Assembly (NCBI GenBank): GCA_964019135.1 | Contig: OZ025265.1 | Coordinates: forward strand, 26,263,143 to 26,327,142 | Source of the DNA: Arenicola marina | Lineage: Eukaryota; Annelida; Polychaeta; Arenicolidae | Reading direction: 5' to 3' | DNA: 64,000 bases | Part shown: one piece after another, positions 1-11,691 of the stretch | Numbering within the stretch: the first letter of the stretch is position 1 | Layout: the number at the start of each line of letters is the position of its first letter | Translations under genes and position numbers: made by a program | The notes under the pieces: model-generated | The model's database searches: none | Seen by the model: only the letters and a program-made list of their open reading frames with translations | What the model was told of the DNA's origin: nothing

Positions 1-6
1 GGGAAA

Positions 7-1140
7 CGAGTGTCCCGCGCCACTGTGAACCAAGTGGTGACATCTCGGGAGTCAGGTTCGACACACACCTACGTCCCTGTGTGCTATAGGTGTAAACGTG
101 CTGGGCAAGTTGTAAGGGACTGTGCGACGGGGAGGCGGGTCCGCAGATGGGCTTGTTTCAGGTGCGGCCAGCAGAGTCACTTGAAGCGCGACTGCCCCGG
201 GCGGAGACAGCCGAACTGTTGCCCCTGCGGTCGGCCCGGTCACCTGGCCCGGAACTGTCGCGAGAGGAGATGGACCGGCGCGGAAGATGACGTCGCCGTG
301 GCAAAACGCGACCCGGACCCGAGACATCCGGAGCGCGGCGACGACGTAGAACCGGGGGACCTCGTCGACGTGAGGAATCGTGTCCCTGGGAGAAGCCAGA
401 TTAAGGACGTCTGGCGACGACCGGACATACATCGCGTGACAGACACGTTGGGCCTCAACGTGTATACGGTCGAGCCAGTGGATGGAGGAGGATCACGGAC
501 CCTGAACCGCGACAACCTTCGCCCTTGTCCTGCGACGGTGCCACCACAGCCGGTGCCGAGACAGCGACCCGAACGTCCGCCGCGACGGCGTCCGCACATT
601 GCGGACGAAGCAGAAGCAGAAGCAGAAAATTCGGACGAGGAAGAGTTGATGGTAGTTGCGGCTGCCAGACCAATCCCGGCGCCCCGCCAGCGCGTTGGTC
701 GGGTGGTGATGCCGGCGGAAGATGACGGGCGGCCGGAGCGCGAAGACGACGTGCGGCGGGAGCGCGAGGACGACGGGCGGCCGGAGCGCGAAGACGACGT
801 GTGGCGAGAGCGCGAGGACGACGGGCGGCCGGAGCGCGAAGACGACGTGTGGCGGGAGCGCGAGGACGATGGGCGGCCGGAGCGCGAGGACGACGTGCGG
901 CGGGAGCGCGAGGACGACGGGCGGCCGGAGCGCGAAGACGACGTGTGGCGGGAGCGCGAGGACGACGGGCGGCCGGAGCCTGACGTGGTGCGGCGCCGCA
1001 AGTCGCAACGGAGCAACGCGGGCCAACACCGTAACGTGCATAACGCACCTCGCTCTGCAGTCGTCAACAGCCAGGAGAGCTGGTCTGGTTACACGGACTG
1101 GTTCACACGCCTTTGTGAGACGATGTCTCTGCTAGAGTGA
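7..1140 (+). CDS. LTR element ORF2: zinc knuckles, integrase-tail-like domain, charged repeats (unit 1)
   Basis: Open frame entered by -1 frameshift from gag; the upstream gag is outside the window. In order it shows: a degenerate knuckle CYRCKRAGQVVRDC (Gln where His is usual), two canonical CX2CX4HX4C knuckles (CFRCGQQSHLKRDC, CCPCGRPGHLARNC), a segment with GDLVDVRNRVPGR and VYTVEP/LNRDNLRP resembling the C-terminal tail of Gypsy integrases, an acidic stretch, five 16-residue GRPERED-type repeats, and a basic end. No protease, reverse transcriptase, RNase H or integrase catalytic residues occur. The order of repeat variants differs from units 2 and 3, and an Arg replaces their Cys after the repeats. 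Homology of the tail is judged by eye. Confidence 0.7.
   Translation, partial: RVSRATVNQVVTSRESGSTHTYVPVCYRCKRAGQVVRDCATGRRVRRWACFRCGQQSHLKRDCPGRRQPNCCPCGRPGHLARNCRERRWTGAEDDVAVAKRDPDPRHPERGDDVEPGDLVDVRNRVPGRSQIKDVWRRPDIHRVTDTLGLNVYTVEPVDGGGSRTLNRDNLRPCPATVPPQPVPRQRPERPPRRRPHIADEAEAEAENSDEEELMVVAAARPIPAPRQRVGRVVMPAEDDGRPEREDDVRREREDDGRPEREDDVWREREDDGRPEREDDVWREREDDGRPEREDDVRREREDDGRPEREDDVWREREDDGRPEPDVVRRRKSQRSNAGQHRNVHNAPRSAVVNSQESWSGYTDWFTRLCETMSLLE
727..966 (+). repeat. 48-bp coding repeat, 5 units (unit 1)
   Basis: Five GRPERED-type repeats. The variant order is R, W, W, R, W at the V-x-RE position, against W, R, W, R, W in units 2 and 3, and the Gly variant EGD is absent. Confidence 0.9.
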
Positions 1141-1213
1141 CTTTGATTTTGTTTTGCTGTAGATGTTAGCTGTGTTGTTAAATTCTCGTGGCCGTCACAG
1201 AGGGCTGTGACGT

Positions 1214-1227
1214 AAAGCGGGGGAGAG
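1214..1227 (+). other. Polypurine tract of LTR element (unit 1)
   Basis: AAAGCGGGGGAGAG lies immediately before the TGTTG start of the 3' LTR. Its position and purine run (one C) fit the plus-strand primer of LTR retrotransposons. Confidence 0.7.
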
Positions 1228-1460
1228 TGTTGCCGGGTAGTCTGAGCGGTTTTCGGCATTTAGTTTATTTATGTTAATTTTGTGCGGGCTTCCGGCGCGC
1301 CAGATTCCGGTGGTCCTCAGAGCATCACTTGCTGCGGAGGATCCACAGAGAAACACGTACCTCAAGAATTAGTCATCAGGAAACATCTTTTTACCCGCTC
1401 AGACCGCCCGGCCACAACTCCCGAGAACAGCCAGAACAACACCCCCTCCACCCCGTAACA
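1228..1460 (+). repeat. 3' LTR, 233 bp (unit 1)
   Basis: Begins TGTTGCCGGG and ends CCCCGTAACA, as do the LTRs of the other copies. It differs from the unit 2 and 3 3' LTRs at one base near 1335 (CTGCGG for CTGCTG). Confidence 0.9.
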
Positions 1461-3585
1461 CATAAATCATTCCAGTCAAGGAATTCTGGTTCATTATCTG
1501 TAGCTTTATCACACGCCAAATCTACAGGAAGTAACATACCTAAAGGTATTTGCTGGATACGACAAAGGTTTGGATCAACGAAGACCGCTTTTGCCGTAAT
1601 ATGTGGCAACACCAACAACAGATGCAAGTCCTAAAGAAATGTGCCGTATAGCAAGGATATCAAAACAACTAAGAACTGATTTCAGTATCTTGCAAAAGAT
1701 GCGATCTTCAATTCATACTTACACAATTACTAAAGAACCAATTATTGTTGCATACGTCAAGTAGCACACTGCTACACACCAACTAGATTTGGTCGATGAG
1801 AAATGAGAGACTCCGCAATTATCAGATTGTATCAGTGCATATTGCCGACAGCAAAAAGGACACAAACCTCGCGACAGGGGTTTAAATACTAGAGTCTACG
1901 GCCCCAACAATACACTACAAAGCAATGTCAAGGACGCTCAACATTTCCGGCAGACGACATGCGCGCTATTCAAAACAAAACACAGTACAACGGTCAGATA
2001 ATAAAAGTTAAACTGCATGTTAGAAAGAGATTGACAGCGGAAATTTAACAGATACCAAGGTAGGAAAAATTATAAAGTCCAGTCCCGATTCTCTAAATCT
2101 AAGGAGATAAACATGAAAAGTTAATTCAGTGACAACTGACCAAATTTGTCCTGTTACATATACAAGATCGTTTTACAATGGACTGATTAGTACACGGATT
2201 CTGCAGTAGGTAGGCCTATTACCTCGTGGCGGTTGGTGGCTTCCGGCGTGCAGTGGAGTAGATCCGGTCTGACGTAGACACACATCATACAATACCCATC
2301 AATTCGGAGCGGGAACCAGGCACTGCAAACTATGGCTATACTGTACAGCATGGGAATCACGTGTTTTGTGTATCTTTAGGAAGCACAACTATTTCAATTT
2401 TAATTCTACTCAGTTATAGAAACTACGGCATATTATCACCCGGCATTGTATGTGTGTGTGGCTCTGCAGGGCCATGCATGGCTCTTCTTCCCTTGATATT
2501 AACGGCTGTAACATTGTTCAATATTGACACTCTATATCTGATATTCAGAAATATTGAAAATAATAATGAATATTAGTTAATTAGTGTATCATGTTATATT
2601 TGTGTGGTTTTCCCTTTCAAACACAATGGACTTACGACAAAAAAAAGCGTGATTTAAATAAAAAGCCCAATTCTAATTTGTGCTAATGAATATGACGAAT
2701 TCAAATTCTAAATTTACTTATTGAGAAAGCGGTGCAATCAGTGCATAGATGATTATCTTCCTACAATACACTGGCAATTAAGTGCACGTGAAGCATAGCG
2801 TGTTATTCCATTTTGTCCCAAGGGTCTTTGCTATAAAATGCAAATCATTATGATTAATATTATTATTGTTATTATTTGTATTATTATTAATATTTTGTAT
2901 TATTATTATTGTAAAATTATGGATTATACGAAATGGATTACATCCGATAATTATGAAAGTGGCACCAGAACTCGAAGCATTATAACACCGTATATGCTAA
3001 ATATACCACACAAAATCACGACCCCTAAAAAGCCCTGAACAAAAAAGCCAAAAGCAAACGCAAATCAGAAGATTTTCGAGCATTTGGATAGGGCCTGGTG
3101 AACCAAAGTAAAATCGTTCTGACCATGTTTACAGGACTGTGCGCAAGATCAGAAATGACCTAGACTTCACTAAATTGGACGGCAAGCCACATCGGAGTTG
3201 TTATTCCACATTTTCTCCCATGGGGCGGGGGGCGGCAGGAGAAACTACGCGGAGTACCATTCAACCCCTATCCAGTACCTTCCTTATGACCTCCACCCTA
3301 AGTCCTACGGTCACCAAGGATGAGGACATATGTAGCAACCAACCGCAAGAAAGTCCTCTTTCACTAGGCCTCAACTACATAACTGATTATCTCCCAGAGA
3401 TGGCACGCAACCTCAGCTCGAACCAAGGTCGAGTTACCTCAACGACGCTGGTGCAACATCCTGCCGCTGGTGCCACTTGGCCTCTCCTTCCTTCAGCACC
3501 CTTGTAAGGTCCACCACCACAGACACCGTCCCAATCAACTGGCCGAAAGGCCCTTCAAAACATTGCTCATTGGCAGTCATTACGA
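1461..3585. other. Non-coding stretch, no recognised gene
   Basis: AT-rich sequence with only short frames that look accidental. It holds an ATT-rich low-complexity run at about 2848-2925 and a ~70-bp segment (2136-2206) absent from units 2 and 3. I recognise no coding domain or RNA gene. Confidence 0.5.
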
Positions 3586-3810
3586 TTGCAGAAGCCCCAA
3601 GGACATTATTGCGACAATGATGAAGACCCTATTAGTAACGTGTATGAGCCGTCTAACGCTAGACAGGCCGGCCACGCGGTCCTTCGTCTGCCGCCCTACC
3701 ACTTCAAGTTCAACCCCATCGAGACGGCGCGAGCGGTGTGGAAGGGCCACGTGGCATCCCTCAACGTCACGCAGACCATGGCGGACGTGCGCCCTGTTGT
3801 TCTCTGGTCG
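3586..3810 (+). pseudogene. DDE_3 (IS630/Tc1-like) transposase C-terminal fragment (unit 1)
   Basis: The frame reads HAVLRLPPYHFKFNPIE, then AVWKGHV and MADV. This matches the C-terminal block of eukaryotic DDE_3 transposases, where an LPPYHxxLNPIE motif carries the last catalytic Glu, followed by W-x-x-x-K-x-x-V. No N-terminal or central catalytic block is found nearby in frame, so this is a relic. The Arg codon CGA at 3730-3732 is TGA in units 2 and 3. Family assignment rests on motif recognition. Confidence 0.65.
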
Positions 3811-4545
3811 AGACAAGGCGGCGGACGGCAACATGTGGCCATTCTTTGTACAGCATTGTCATAAAGACAGGCAAGGGTGCCAAAGAGCCAGAATATATCG
3901 AAACAATTCGGTAATTGCATTAAAAAAAAGTCATATTTCTCTAGTTTGCGTTTTCTTTTTAAGTTGTGGAAAACAGTAAATAAAAAAAACGTGCATTTAG
4001 AAAAGTGTTCATTTCCCCGCTTAATTTTTAGTTTGATTTGCATATCAAGATATCCTAATTTCATTGTGACTGAGAGTCGGAGTCCTAGGCCTACATGCGG
4101 TGTAATTACTCGAATCCTTAACCCAACCAAATTTCATAGTAAAAGATTATGATTATGCATTAAGAGCAATGTGGTAAAAGAAACCAAGGGCAACATCCAG
4201 CCGCCATTTTTGGTCCATAGAATCTGCATGGAATTTTGCATGATGATGGTTGCTGACAGTAAGCCCTATAGTTAAGTATGTGCTGATGATGGGTATGGGC
4301 ATGATGCTTTTTGTGATGGAAACTGACGATTAACCCGGGATCTTCAGAATGGCTAGAATATTCTACCTAATAAACCGTTAACCAGTTATTTTGGCATCTG
4401 CTTCCACGAGCTTGCTCTTAACTTTAAGCCAACAAATACATCATAGGGGGATTATAACGAGGAAACATGGGGACGCCGAATACACGATATATCGTTACTC
4501 ACATGATCGGCAACAACATACAGGAGCTCGCGCATGTACACAGGT
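3811..4545. other. Non-coding stretch containing the unit-1 indel junction
   Basis: No gene seen. The junction at 4215/4216 is where units 2 and 3 carry an additional 1.8-2.3 kb segment. Confidence 0.5.
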
Positions 4546-4805
4546 TTGGTTAGTTGTATATTCAGGGCGCTTTAACCAATTTTGGTCATATCGTGTCAAT
4601 TGGAGAAGGAAGGGAGAGTGGAGCCATGTCTCCAGGGGTAACCGCCTGCTCTTGGCGAAGAAGGACATGGGAATTCTATCCTGCGACTAGACAGACATGG
4701 CCACAGCGGGGCGTGAATCATCGATCCACGTGCCCTTTAGGCTCCCAGGTGACCAGGGCACTCAAGACGAGCGCCTCTAACCAACTGAGCTACCGGGCCG
4801 GCCCC
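4546..4805 (-). mobile_element. tRNA-derived SINE, full-length-like (unit 1)
   Basis: Read on the minus strand it starts GGGGCCGGCCCGGTAGCTCA, with an A-box-like TAGCTCAGTTGGTTAGAG (4775-4792). A weaker B-box-like GGATCGATGATTC lies ~45 bp further on (4711-4729). A shared body and a tail ending TGAATATACAA follow. The same body recurs at 8724-8850 and 16715-16957, showing dispersal. RNA polymerase III would transcribe an active copy. It is not a functional tRNA because the arms do not fold as a cloverleaf by eye. Confidence 0.7.
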
Positions 4806-7800
4806 GCATTTACACAGGAGTCGAAACACAAACCGGGAGTCGAGAAGATTAGATAATCTGCATGACCCACGCTATTCCGTGACACATATACAGATTCTCA
4901 AAGAAAGACCAGTTACGACACCAATCATCAAGAAGTACAAGGTAACTTAGTTTAAGCGTATGTAACTAAGAGTAATATATGTGCAACCAGAGATTGTATA
5001 AGAAAGAAATGTAAGCCAACTCCGCCACGTTATCAGGACAATTCCGTGACACGCTGTTCCTTTATAACGTAATAATAATAAAATAATAATTTGTCAGTTC
5101 GACGCCGTAACCGAACAATTAATTCTGCGGGAATTCTGCAACCGGAACCGCAAATACCACTTCCACCAATCCACCACCGTACACCGCCACGTGTGTTCCG
5201 CCTTCTATTGTTTGGGGGTTGTTTAAGGATTGATATAGACTGTCAGGTTAGGAGAAAGGTCTATGCTGAAAGCGTTTCCACGCCCATCAGAAGCGCGGGG
5301 GGCGGGAGGGGGAAAAGGGGGTGGTCATTTACCCCAGAATGCTATAGCCATTCATGTTTCCGTGACAGTTCCCCCTCCCCTGCGCCTGCTCTCCCCAGTG
5401 GGTGGGGTGGTCCACTACGAAGAGGCGGGTAGGTCCACTGCGAAGAGGCGGGTGGGTCCACCCCGCAGATGGCCTATATTTTTTGGGGAAGTGCTGCTTT
5501 CTTCCTCCAAAAGAGGGCGGTGAGGACCCCCTCTCCCCCAAGTTACAAATAGCGGTGCCGAGTTGGAGACGCGGATGAATGTTTACACGGAATATTTCGC
5601 TCGATGCCTCGACGCAAAGTCTTTATAAATGTTTCAGGAACATAAATATAGCATTTTGGTGCGTGTTGTTCATGAAATTTTCCATTATTACGGAACGAAG
5701 TAGCGCAACCCCCTGGCTTTTCGCTAAAAATTGAAAAGCAAAACATGCATATCACTCTCTGTCGCTCCGCTTTATCGGGTATGCCCAGAGAGGCATGTTT
5801 CAGGGCTGACAGCTGTCTACCAGCTGTTTTGCTCCATGCACGCGCCTTTTGAAACTAGGGAAACCCCCGAATTGGTCATACCCCTCTAGGCGGCATTGCG
5901 TGTCACTACTGTTACCATGTTATTTTGTGCAAGCAACGAAACGAAAGCTACCGTGCACTTACTGTTCGCATTGATTAGTGCATGCAGGTTATTTCCTCAG
6001 TGTAACTGCTAAACATTGCTGAATAGCGTGATATCGCGGTCTAAATCTACACCTCTAAATCTTTCACTGGGTGGCCCCAACTGATCGACCCATAGTTCCA
6101 GCGACTGACACTGACACTATTGCGCCAGACTCATACTGAAGTCCCACATAAGCCAGAGGAGGAGGTGGAGATAATAATTGGGGAAGCCCCAACAATGACG
6201 GACTTGGAAGGCAAAACTGGTTAGGACGGAATAGATTTGCACGGGGACGAGGAAAATGTGGAGTCCCTGCACCCCAAGAAGAGAGAATGAACAGATATGG
6301 GCGTCCAACGTTAGTTGACAATCAATCCTCCAAAAGCTAGAAATGCAGATACAAGCCGAAACTGTATCGCTTGGTATTTTGACAGCAGAGCTCACCAAGA
6401 CGGAAGATTTTAAGATGATTTCAAGGGATCTCTCAAGCATCAGCTGCACCCGTGCACCTCTTAGAGGCGAAGATCAGTAAAAACATTCAAAACGCCCTGA
6501 CGAAGCGGGTTTTGGCGGTGAAAATCGGGAGGTTTTACCACGGAACACCCGCGTCCACAGCAATGTACTAAGTACCCACCCACCCCGGAGGTACAACCGT
6601 GAAAATATTTTGTTCATCCTAAGTTTCATTGAAGAGAGGATCGCGCACGCAACCCGAAGAGCTATGTCCTTGCCAACTTTGTTTCAATTAATAAATTGCC
6701 TACGGTTCCTGGGATGTGATTCTTTTCTCACTGTTGTCGGTGGCTATAGTTTGCCGGTGTGTGAGGAGGGTGTGTTTGGTACTGCAGGCAATCATGCTAG
6801 AAGTCATTAATACGCCCCAAGACGAACGCCTTCGTGTTGGCGCGCGAAAGGCACTGTATTGAAATGCGACCTAGTGGTGGAGGAGAAGCATGCGGCCCAA
6901 ATGGCAATGAAATGTTATGAGTAGGGAGTGTCCATAACCATACCTAAATCTAGGACAATTGTTCTTTGCATGTTATGGATCTGAGTCTGTCTCAAATAAG
7001 ATTATATTAAGGAATAGGTGTAAGTCTTAATAACGTGCTCGCGCTATGTAACGCATTGGTTTGGCTGTGACGCTATGCATACGTTTCGCCTGTGTCTTTA
7101 ACTGTTCATGTTTGACAGTTAAATGTAATAATAAATGGAGCGAAAGTCATGTTTTAAGGCTATCTTAGGCAGGGAAATAGTAAGAAACACAAGTACCTTT
7201 TACATTGTATCTAGTCGTGACGGTATTCAGGGAATGGCAAAGACTGTAGTTTGGTGCAATTTGATGTCAATTTGCTGCGCATTTATAATGAGGGTAGCTA
7301 TGGTGATCGGGTAAGGATAGGTATAAACGGTGGCCTGTTCAGACTTTCTCAGTGTGAATTTGGCCGTCGAGGCGAACACATCTTCGGAAAGCACTCGGTA
7401 TTTGGAGCAAACTCAACTCATTGGGTTTACGTGGAAGTCTGCTTGAGACATGAGATATATTTTAGGAAAATATTTGAATTTGAGGTCATAACGAGCTCGA
7501 GCTCAGCAAAGCGGGAGCCAAATTCGATGCGTTAATTCGGTGCCTTATTCGATGTAACGGCAACAGATACAGGGTGAATACCAGAGGTCTGGGTATTAAT
7601 AAATTCATTCGTTGAATCTAACTGTGTCTCGCTGTCTTTGTCCATGGAATTAAAAAACCCGACGTATATTTAGGCATAATTAAATACATAGTCGAGGAGT
7701 CTGTTAACGAAATAAACCGTTGCCTTCATTTCTGGGTGCTCATTCCTATAGCCGCCTGGCAAAATGCACCATTACAATATGACCGCCAAGATAACAACAA

Positions 7801-8413
7801 GGCAAACAGCACCCTATGCGAGCTCAGTGACATTGTCTCGTATAAGCTATGTAATTCTTAACGAGTTACCGCCATTTGCTCTCGCAAACATAACAGAAAC
7901 AACAGCAAAATACTGCAAACGATCAACTCCCTGGGCAATATACTGGTACCAGTATAACCAATTAATGAATGGGTGGTTGGTGGAAAACGCAGGACTTATT
8001 ATTGTAGACTGCTCAATTTAAAAACGAGACAACATGATTTGTCATGATAGTATCATCATGACACTGCGCAAAATTCTTTTATCGCCATCTTCTGGAATCA
8101 CAAAACCATTTCCCTATGTTTTAACATTAGTTATAATAGCAGCGTTAAGAAAATGCAAGATTTTGTTCTCCGTTTAGGTGAATTGTTTTGGAGGATGATG
8201 GTTTTGTTCAGGGCGCTTTCTTGGTGCTTAGGTAAGAGGCATGCATATTACAAATGAAGAAAAGTGGATAGGCTGCATCAGGAACTGGTGGTTGATGCGT
8301 TACAAATATAAGTAGAGCATTGACGGGCCAAATGTTGTATGGCTTGGTTCATATCATATCAGTGATTATTCATAAGAGGTTACGGAAACATGAACGACTT
8401 TTTCAGGTTCAAG
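4806..8413. other. Non-coding stretch, no recognised gene
   Basis: About 3.6 kb, collinear in all three units. Short open frames occur on both strands (for example near 7251-7535 and 6117-6449), but none has a domain I recognise, and unit-to-unit conservation is uninformative because the units are recent duplicates. The only structured feature is the 23-bp VNTR at 5410. Confidence 0.45.
5410..5455. repeat. 23-bp VNTR, 2 units (unit 1)
   Basis: Two tandem copies of GTCCACTGCGAAGAGGCGGGTGG-like sequence (first copy with ACTAC), followed by the start of a third. Unit 2 has four copies and unit 3 has two. Confidence 0.85.
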
Positions 8414-8954
8414 AGTGGCACAGGAGATTATCACGCGGAAATGGACGGTCGCCGTGTCGAGGCGTGGGTTAAATACCAACTTTCTCCATGCCTCCCTCAC
8501 CTTACATCGTCGTAAACGACAACGCGCGGTACCATACGGTTTTGACGGAATATTCCAGGTGCCCTTCGTCATCCAGAAGATGAAAAGATGAAAAGAGAAC
8601 ATTGTTTGAATTATATATCATTGTTTCCTTTTTTAAGTTATCCGATGGCCATGGCATAAATTTGCAGGGATCAACACTGCAGATGACCTACTGAAAGAAG
8701 AGCTGGCAGAGCTTGTGATTACAATGGTTGGTTGTATATTCAAGGCGCTTTAACCACTTTTGGTCATATCGCGTCAATGGGAGAAGGAAGGAAGAGTGGA
8801 GCCATGTCCATGGGGTAACACCCTACTCTTTGCAAAGAGGGACATGAGAGGCAGAGCTTTGAAGCGGAATCGCCCTTCCAAGAAATACCGGCTGGATGTG
8901 ATCGTCGAGGAGGCAGTCTTTCGGCTGCTGCCCTACCATTTCGAACCGATCTAA
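8414..8954 (+). pseudogene. DDE_3 transposase pseudogene interrupted by a SINE (unit 1)
   Basis: Blocks in the order of DDE_3 transposases are seen in shifting frames. SGTGDYHAEMDG comes first, then a W(V)KYQLSPCLP block. IVVNDNARYHTVLTE carries the second catalytic Asp in its DNAxYH motif. A TADDLLKEELAELV block follows, and after the SINE, KKYRLDVIVEE and LLPYHFE-PI. Frameshifts and stops separate the blocks. This copy also lacks 6 bp that give ELN in units 2 and 3. The split either side of the SINE shows the SINE landed in an existing transposase gene or relic. Confidence 0.7.
8724..8850 (-). mobile_element. 5'-truncated SINE inside transposase pseudogene (unit 1)
   Basis: Matches the body and tail of the SINE at 4546-4805 but stops before the tRNA-like head. 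Loss of the 5' part fits truncated reverse transcription. It splits the flanking transposase blocks. Confidence 0.65.
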
Positions 8955-11691
8955 GTCGGTTTAAAGATAAACAGTGTCGCCATGGTGAATAGGGTCGCGT
9001 ACAGACGGGGATGGACGTATTAGCTACCCCACGTGATATGTGACACATCCGTTATGACATTTGCAGTCACACAGACATTCACACAATGTCGCAAGGGGCC
9101 CGGAACATGGCCCATGGGAACCGGGCACATTTGGCCGAGTACATTTGGCCAACTGTATTCGGCACTGAATCGCCGAAAGAATTGATATGACGAGTTTCGC
9201 CAGGACGAAAGGAGGCAAGTCACGATGATATCACGATTTTCTTCATAATAAACCGCCCGCCTAACTGCACAAGCTGCGCTATATAGATTTCAGACCATTG
9301 AGCCGCTCGCTATATCTTTTACGTCGAAAGTTTTATGTAGACGTTAAACCAAAAGCACCAATGAGGCATGTTGTTAACGCCCATTCCATATGTTAGATGA
9401 ACTTGAATTTCGAATTTCACTTGCAATAATCAATGTTTTTTAGGTTAATATGGTAATTAACTTTAAGCAGTTAGTCGAAATTACACAGGTACAGACACAT
9501 GCCCCGCGCCCCCACCCGCCATAAACGTCCAGAATATTATGATCGGGGGATTAATTTATGTTGATATGCAACATCCAATTCAACTATATAATGTGGTTGA
9601 ATTGTTAATTGTGAACGGAATGGACGTGCTTATGAACTTTATTATTATTGTTGTGAACAGCCTGCTGGCCACAAATGTCGATAAAAAATACATTTAAAAA
9701 TTTACTGGAGCGAGAGTTTTGCAGTAAGTTGCATTTTGGCTGTTGGAAAGGTCGTTTGCAATATAACTATCAGGGAGCCTGCCACTTTCTCGCCAGCCAT
9801 TGATTTTGGCTTCAGTCGTTCGATGTGTGTTTTTGTGTTAGGGATTTCGCTTTTTTTGTCCCTACTTATTACCTACTGTACCCCTTGAACTGCATATGCG
9901 CTTTACCGCCATGTTGATACATGGACTTGACACATGAACCAATCATCATCCTATGTCACCGACGAGTAACATATACCTCACGGGCAGGTTGCGTACCTGA
10001 CCCACCGCCACTATTCGTCTTACTCCCCTGTAGCAGGGGCGTAACATACATACGCGACCATCTAATGGCGGGCTATGTTATCCCCTATGACAGGAAAATA
10101 ACCTACATCACGGAACCGACGGACAACATTAAGTGGGATTAGGGGCTGGGGGAGGATTCTTCCTGGCTTTCTGTTGGTGTAGCACACTTTGTCGAACAAT
10201 TTCTCTATTTGTTTTCGGGTTCTTAAAGTGTTCATTATTCACTATTGCATGAGTTGAGAATAAGAGAATATTTCCTCTAACAGGTAAACACCATTTCCAA
10301 TGCGAGTCGTCATTTGAAGTGCATCTATTTAGCTATAAACTCAACGACGTGGACCAACTATCGAGTAAATATTGACGGAACTTAATATGGTCGAAACTTC
10401 GTAAAAAAGTTCACTTGGCTACAGTTTGATGAAATTATCAAATTCGTACTTTTTGCGCCAAATAACATCACACTATATTTTCAACCATTGTTGGACAGTC
10501 TTAATATGACTGATTTGTTTATGGATGTATATATTGACATGAGCGGGAGCAACAGGATTTTAAGTTGGACGAATTAAGCTCTGTATGTCATATCTTGAGA
10601 ATAAGAAGGGTCAAGAAAAAGAAGAGCGATGTTTTCGGAACCCGTTATTGTTTGCGAAGAAAGACAAGTGATATTTATCCCAAGCAATATTTGCTTGGTT
10701 GGAACTCTAACCACACGCCGGTCGACATCAAGCCTATCACTCAGCCTACCAACATCAGCCCAGCAAGTTGGCTGGTCGTTAGCCTTGTGCAAGAGAGTTG
10801 TTTTCTATCTTGATCTAGTTCCTCCTAAATACCTTATATATTTATTATAAGTTCATTTACTTGATAAATTTTGGGTGCAAATTTAATGTTATGGGAATAT
10901 TACTCATTTGGAATGCAACTTACTGCAATTCAGTTTTCTTCGAGATATATTTTGATAGATAAGCAATATTAAATATATTCAATATATACACATGTACACA
11001 TATAACCGAGTTATATCAATGTGTACGAATTGCTACATAGGCACCTTTGACAAGAAACAGTGAAAGACATAAAAAATGTGGAAGACATAAAATTTGTTTC
11101 CAATCGGCCATTTAGTCCACTAAATACCATTCTGCTCTACGTGGCGAAGGTTCGTATGAAAAAAAGTAATTCTCTCCACATGAGTTAATGATTCACGTGC
11201 GACGTCACTAACCAAAATGCAATTATCCATAAACCACTCCTTTATAGCTTCAAATGCTCAAGGTACGACGAAGCGTTCTAATGCTGCACAAGCATAAATC
11301 TTCCGGGTGGTTTAAAAAGCATACGACATCAATCATCGCCGTTTAATATGTCGTTACAAATCACTCATTTGACATTTAAGCATAAGCAGAGAACATCTTT
11401 TTACCGACATTACCGTTGGATGTATTATTGCGTCGAGGAAATACCAGGTGACACATCATTAAATTCAACAGTAAAATTGTAGCATATGCCATTTGACACT
11501 TTCGATTTTAAGATCGATATCAAATTCGTTTTGCGACTATGGCGGGAAACAACTGAAATGTTACATATCTAAGACATGACGATATCAATCCACGTTTGTC
11601 GGTTCACTCCACCCTCAGATGCTAAAAGGTAGAATCGTGCAGTCAAGTTTCGGACAGTAACATTGATAGTACTCTTGTGACACACAGCAAA
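8955..11691. other. Unit 1/2 join and region upstream of the DUF1647-like gene
   Basis: The unit boundary lies at 9182/9183. The rest is AT-rich with no recognisable gene. It contains the 208-bp segment 10365-10572 that is missing in unit 3 (flanked by CGA in both copies) and a ~158-bp segment near 11050 that is doubled in unit 3. The promoter of the gene starting at 11692 presumably lies here, but no convincing core element was found. Confidence 0.45.

Larger units (their letters stand above)
1..1460 (+). mobile_element. Ty3/Gypsy-type non-autonomous LTR retrotransposon, 3' part (unit 1)
   Basis: Third copy of the element found complete at 17055-19931 and 37236-40112. The window opens exactly on its GGGAAAC slippery heptamer (1-7), so 5' LTR, primer site and gag lie upstream of the window. 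Present here: the whole second reading frame, the polypurine tract and the 3' LTR. The 3' flank starts CATA, as in the complete copies. Confidence 0.85.
1..9182. repeat. Tandem unit 1 (partial, 3' half)
   Basis: Direct tandem copy of the ~20 kb unit; its left part lies outside the window. It aligns collinearly with 18472-29417 and 38653-50028. Private features against units 2 and 3: it lacks the 1784-bp segment found at 22609-24392, carries an extra ~70 bp at about 2136-2206, and has a different order of charged repeats in the LTR-element ORF. Units 2 and 3 agree with each other at these sites, so unit 1 is the more distant copy. The end point is inferred from where unit 3 stops matching. Confidence 0.85.

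Noticed and set aside
240..1067. Long open frames antisense and in other registers over the LTR-element ORF2 (also in units 2 and 3)
   Set aside because: They are shadows of the 48-bp charged repeat and high GC; residues are low-complexity Arg/Ser/Pro/Ala and carry no domain.
4775..4805. Possible tRNA gene on the minus strand
   Set aside because: A- and B-box-like segments are present but the acceptor and anticodon arms do not pair, and the sequence recurs as a dispersed body. It is a SINE head.
6064..6810. Possible degraded coding region
   Set aside because: A few reading-frame stretches look protein-like, but stops occur in every frame and no family is recognisable.
7251..7535. 94-codon frame present in all three units
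   Set aside because: Conservation is only recent duplication. No recognisable domain, no exon signals.
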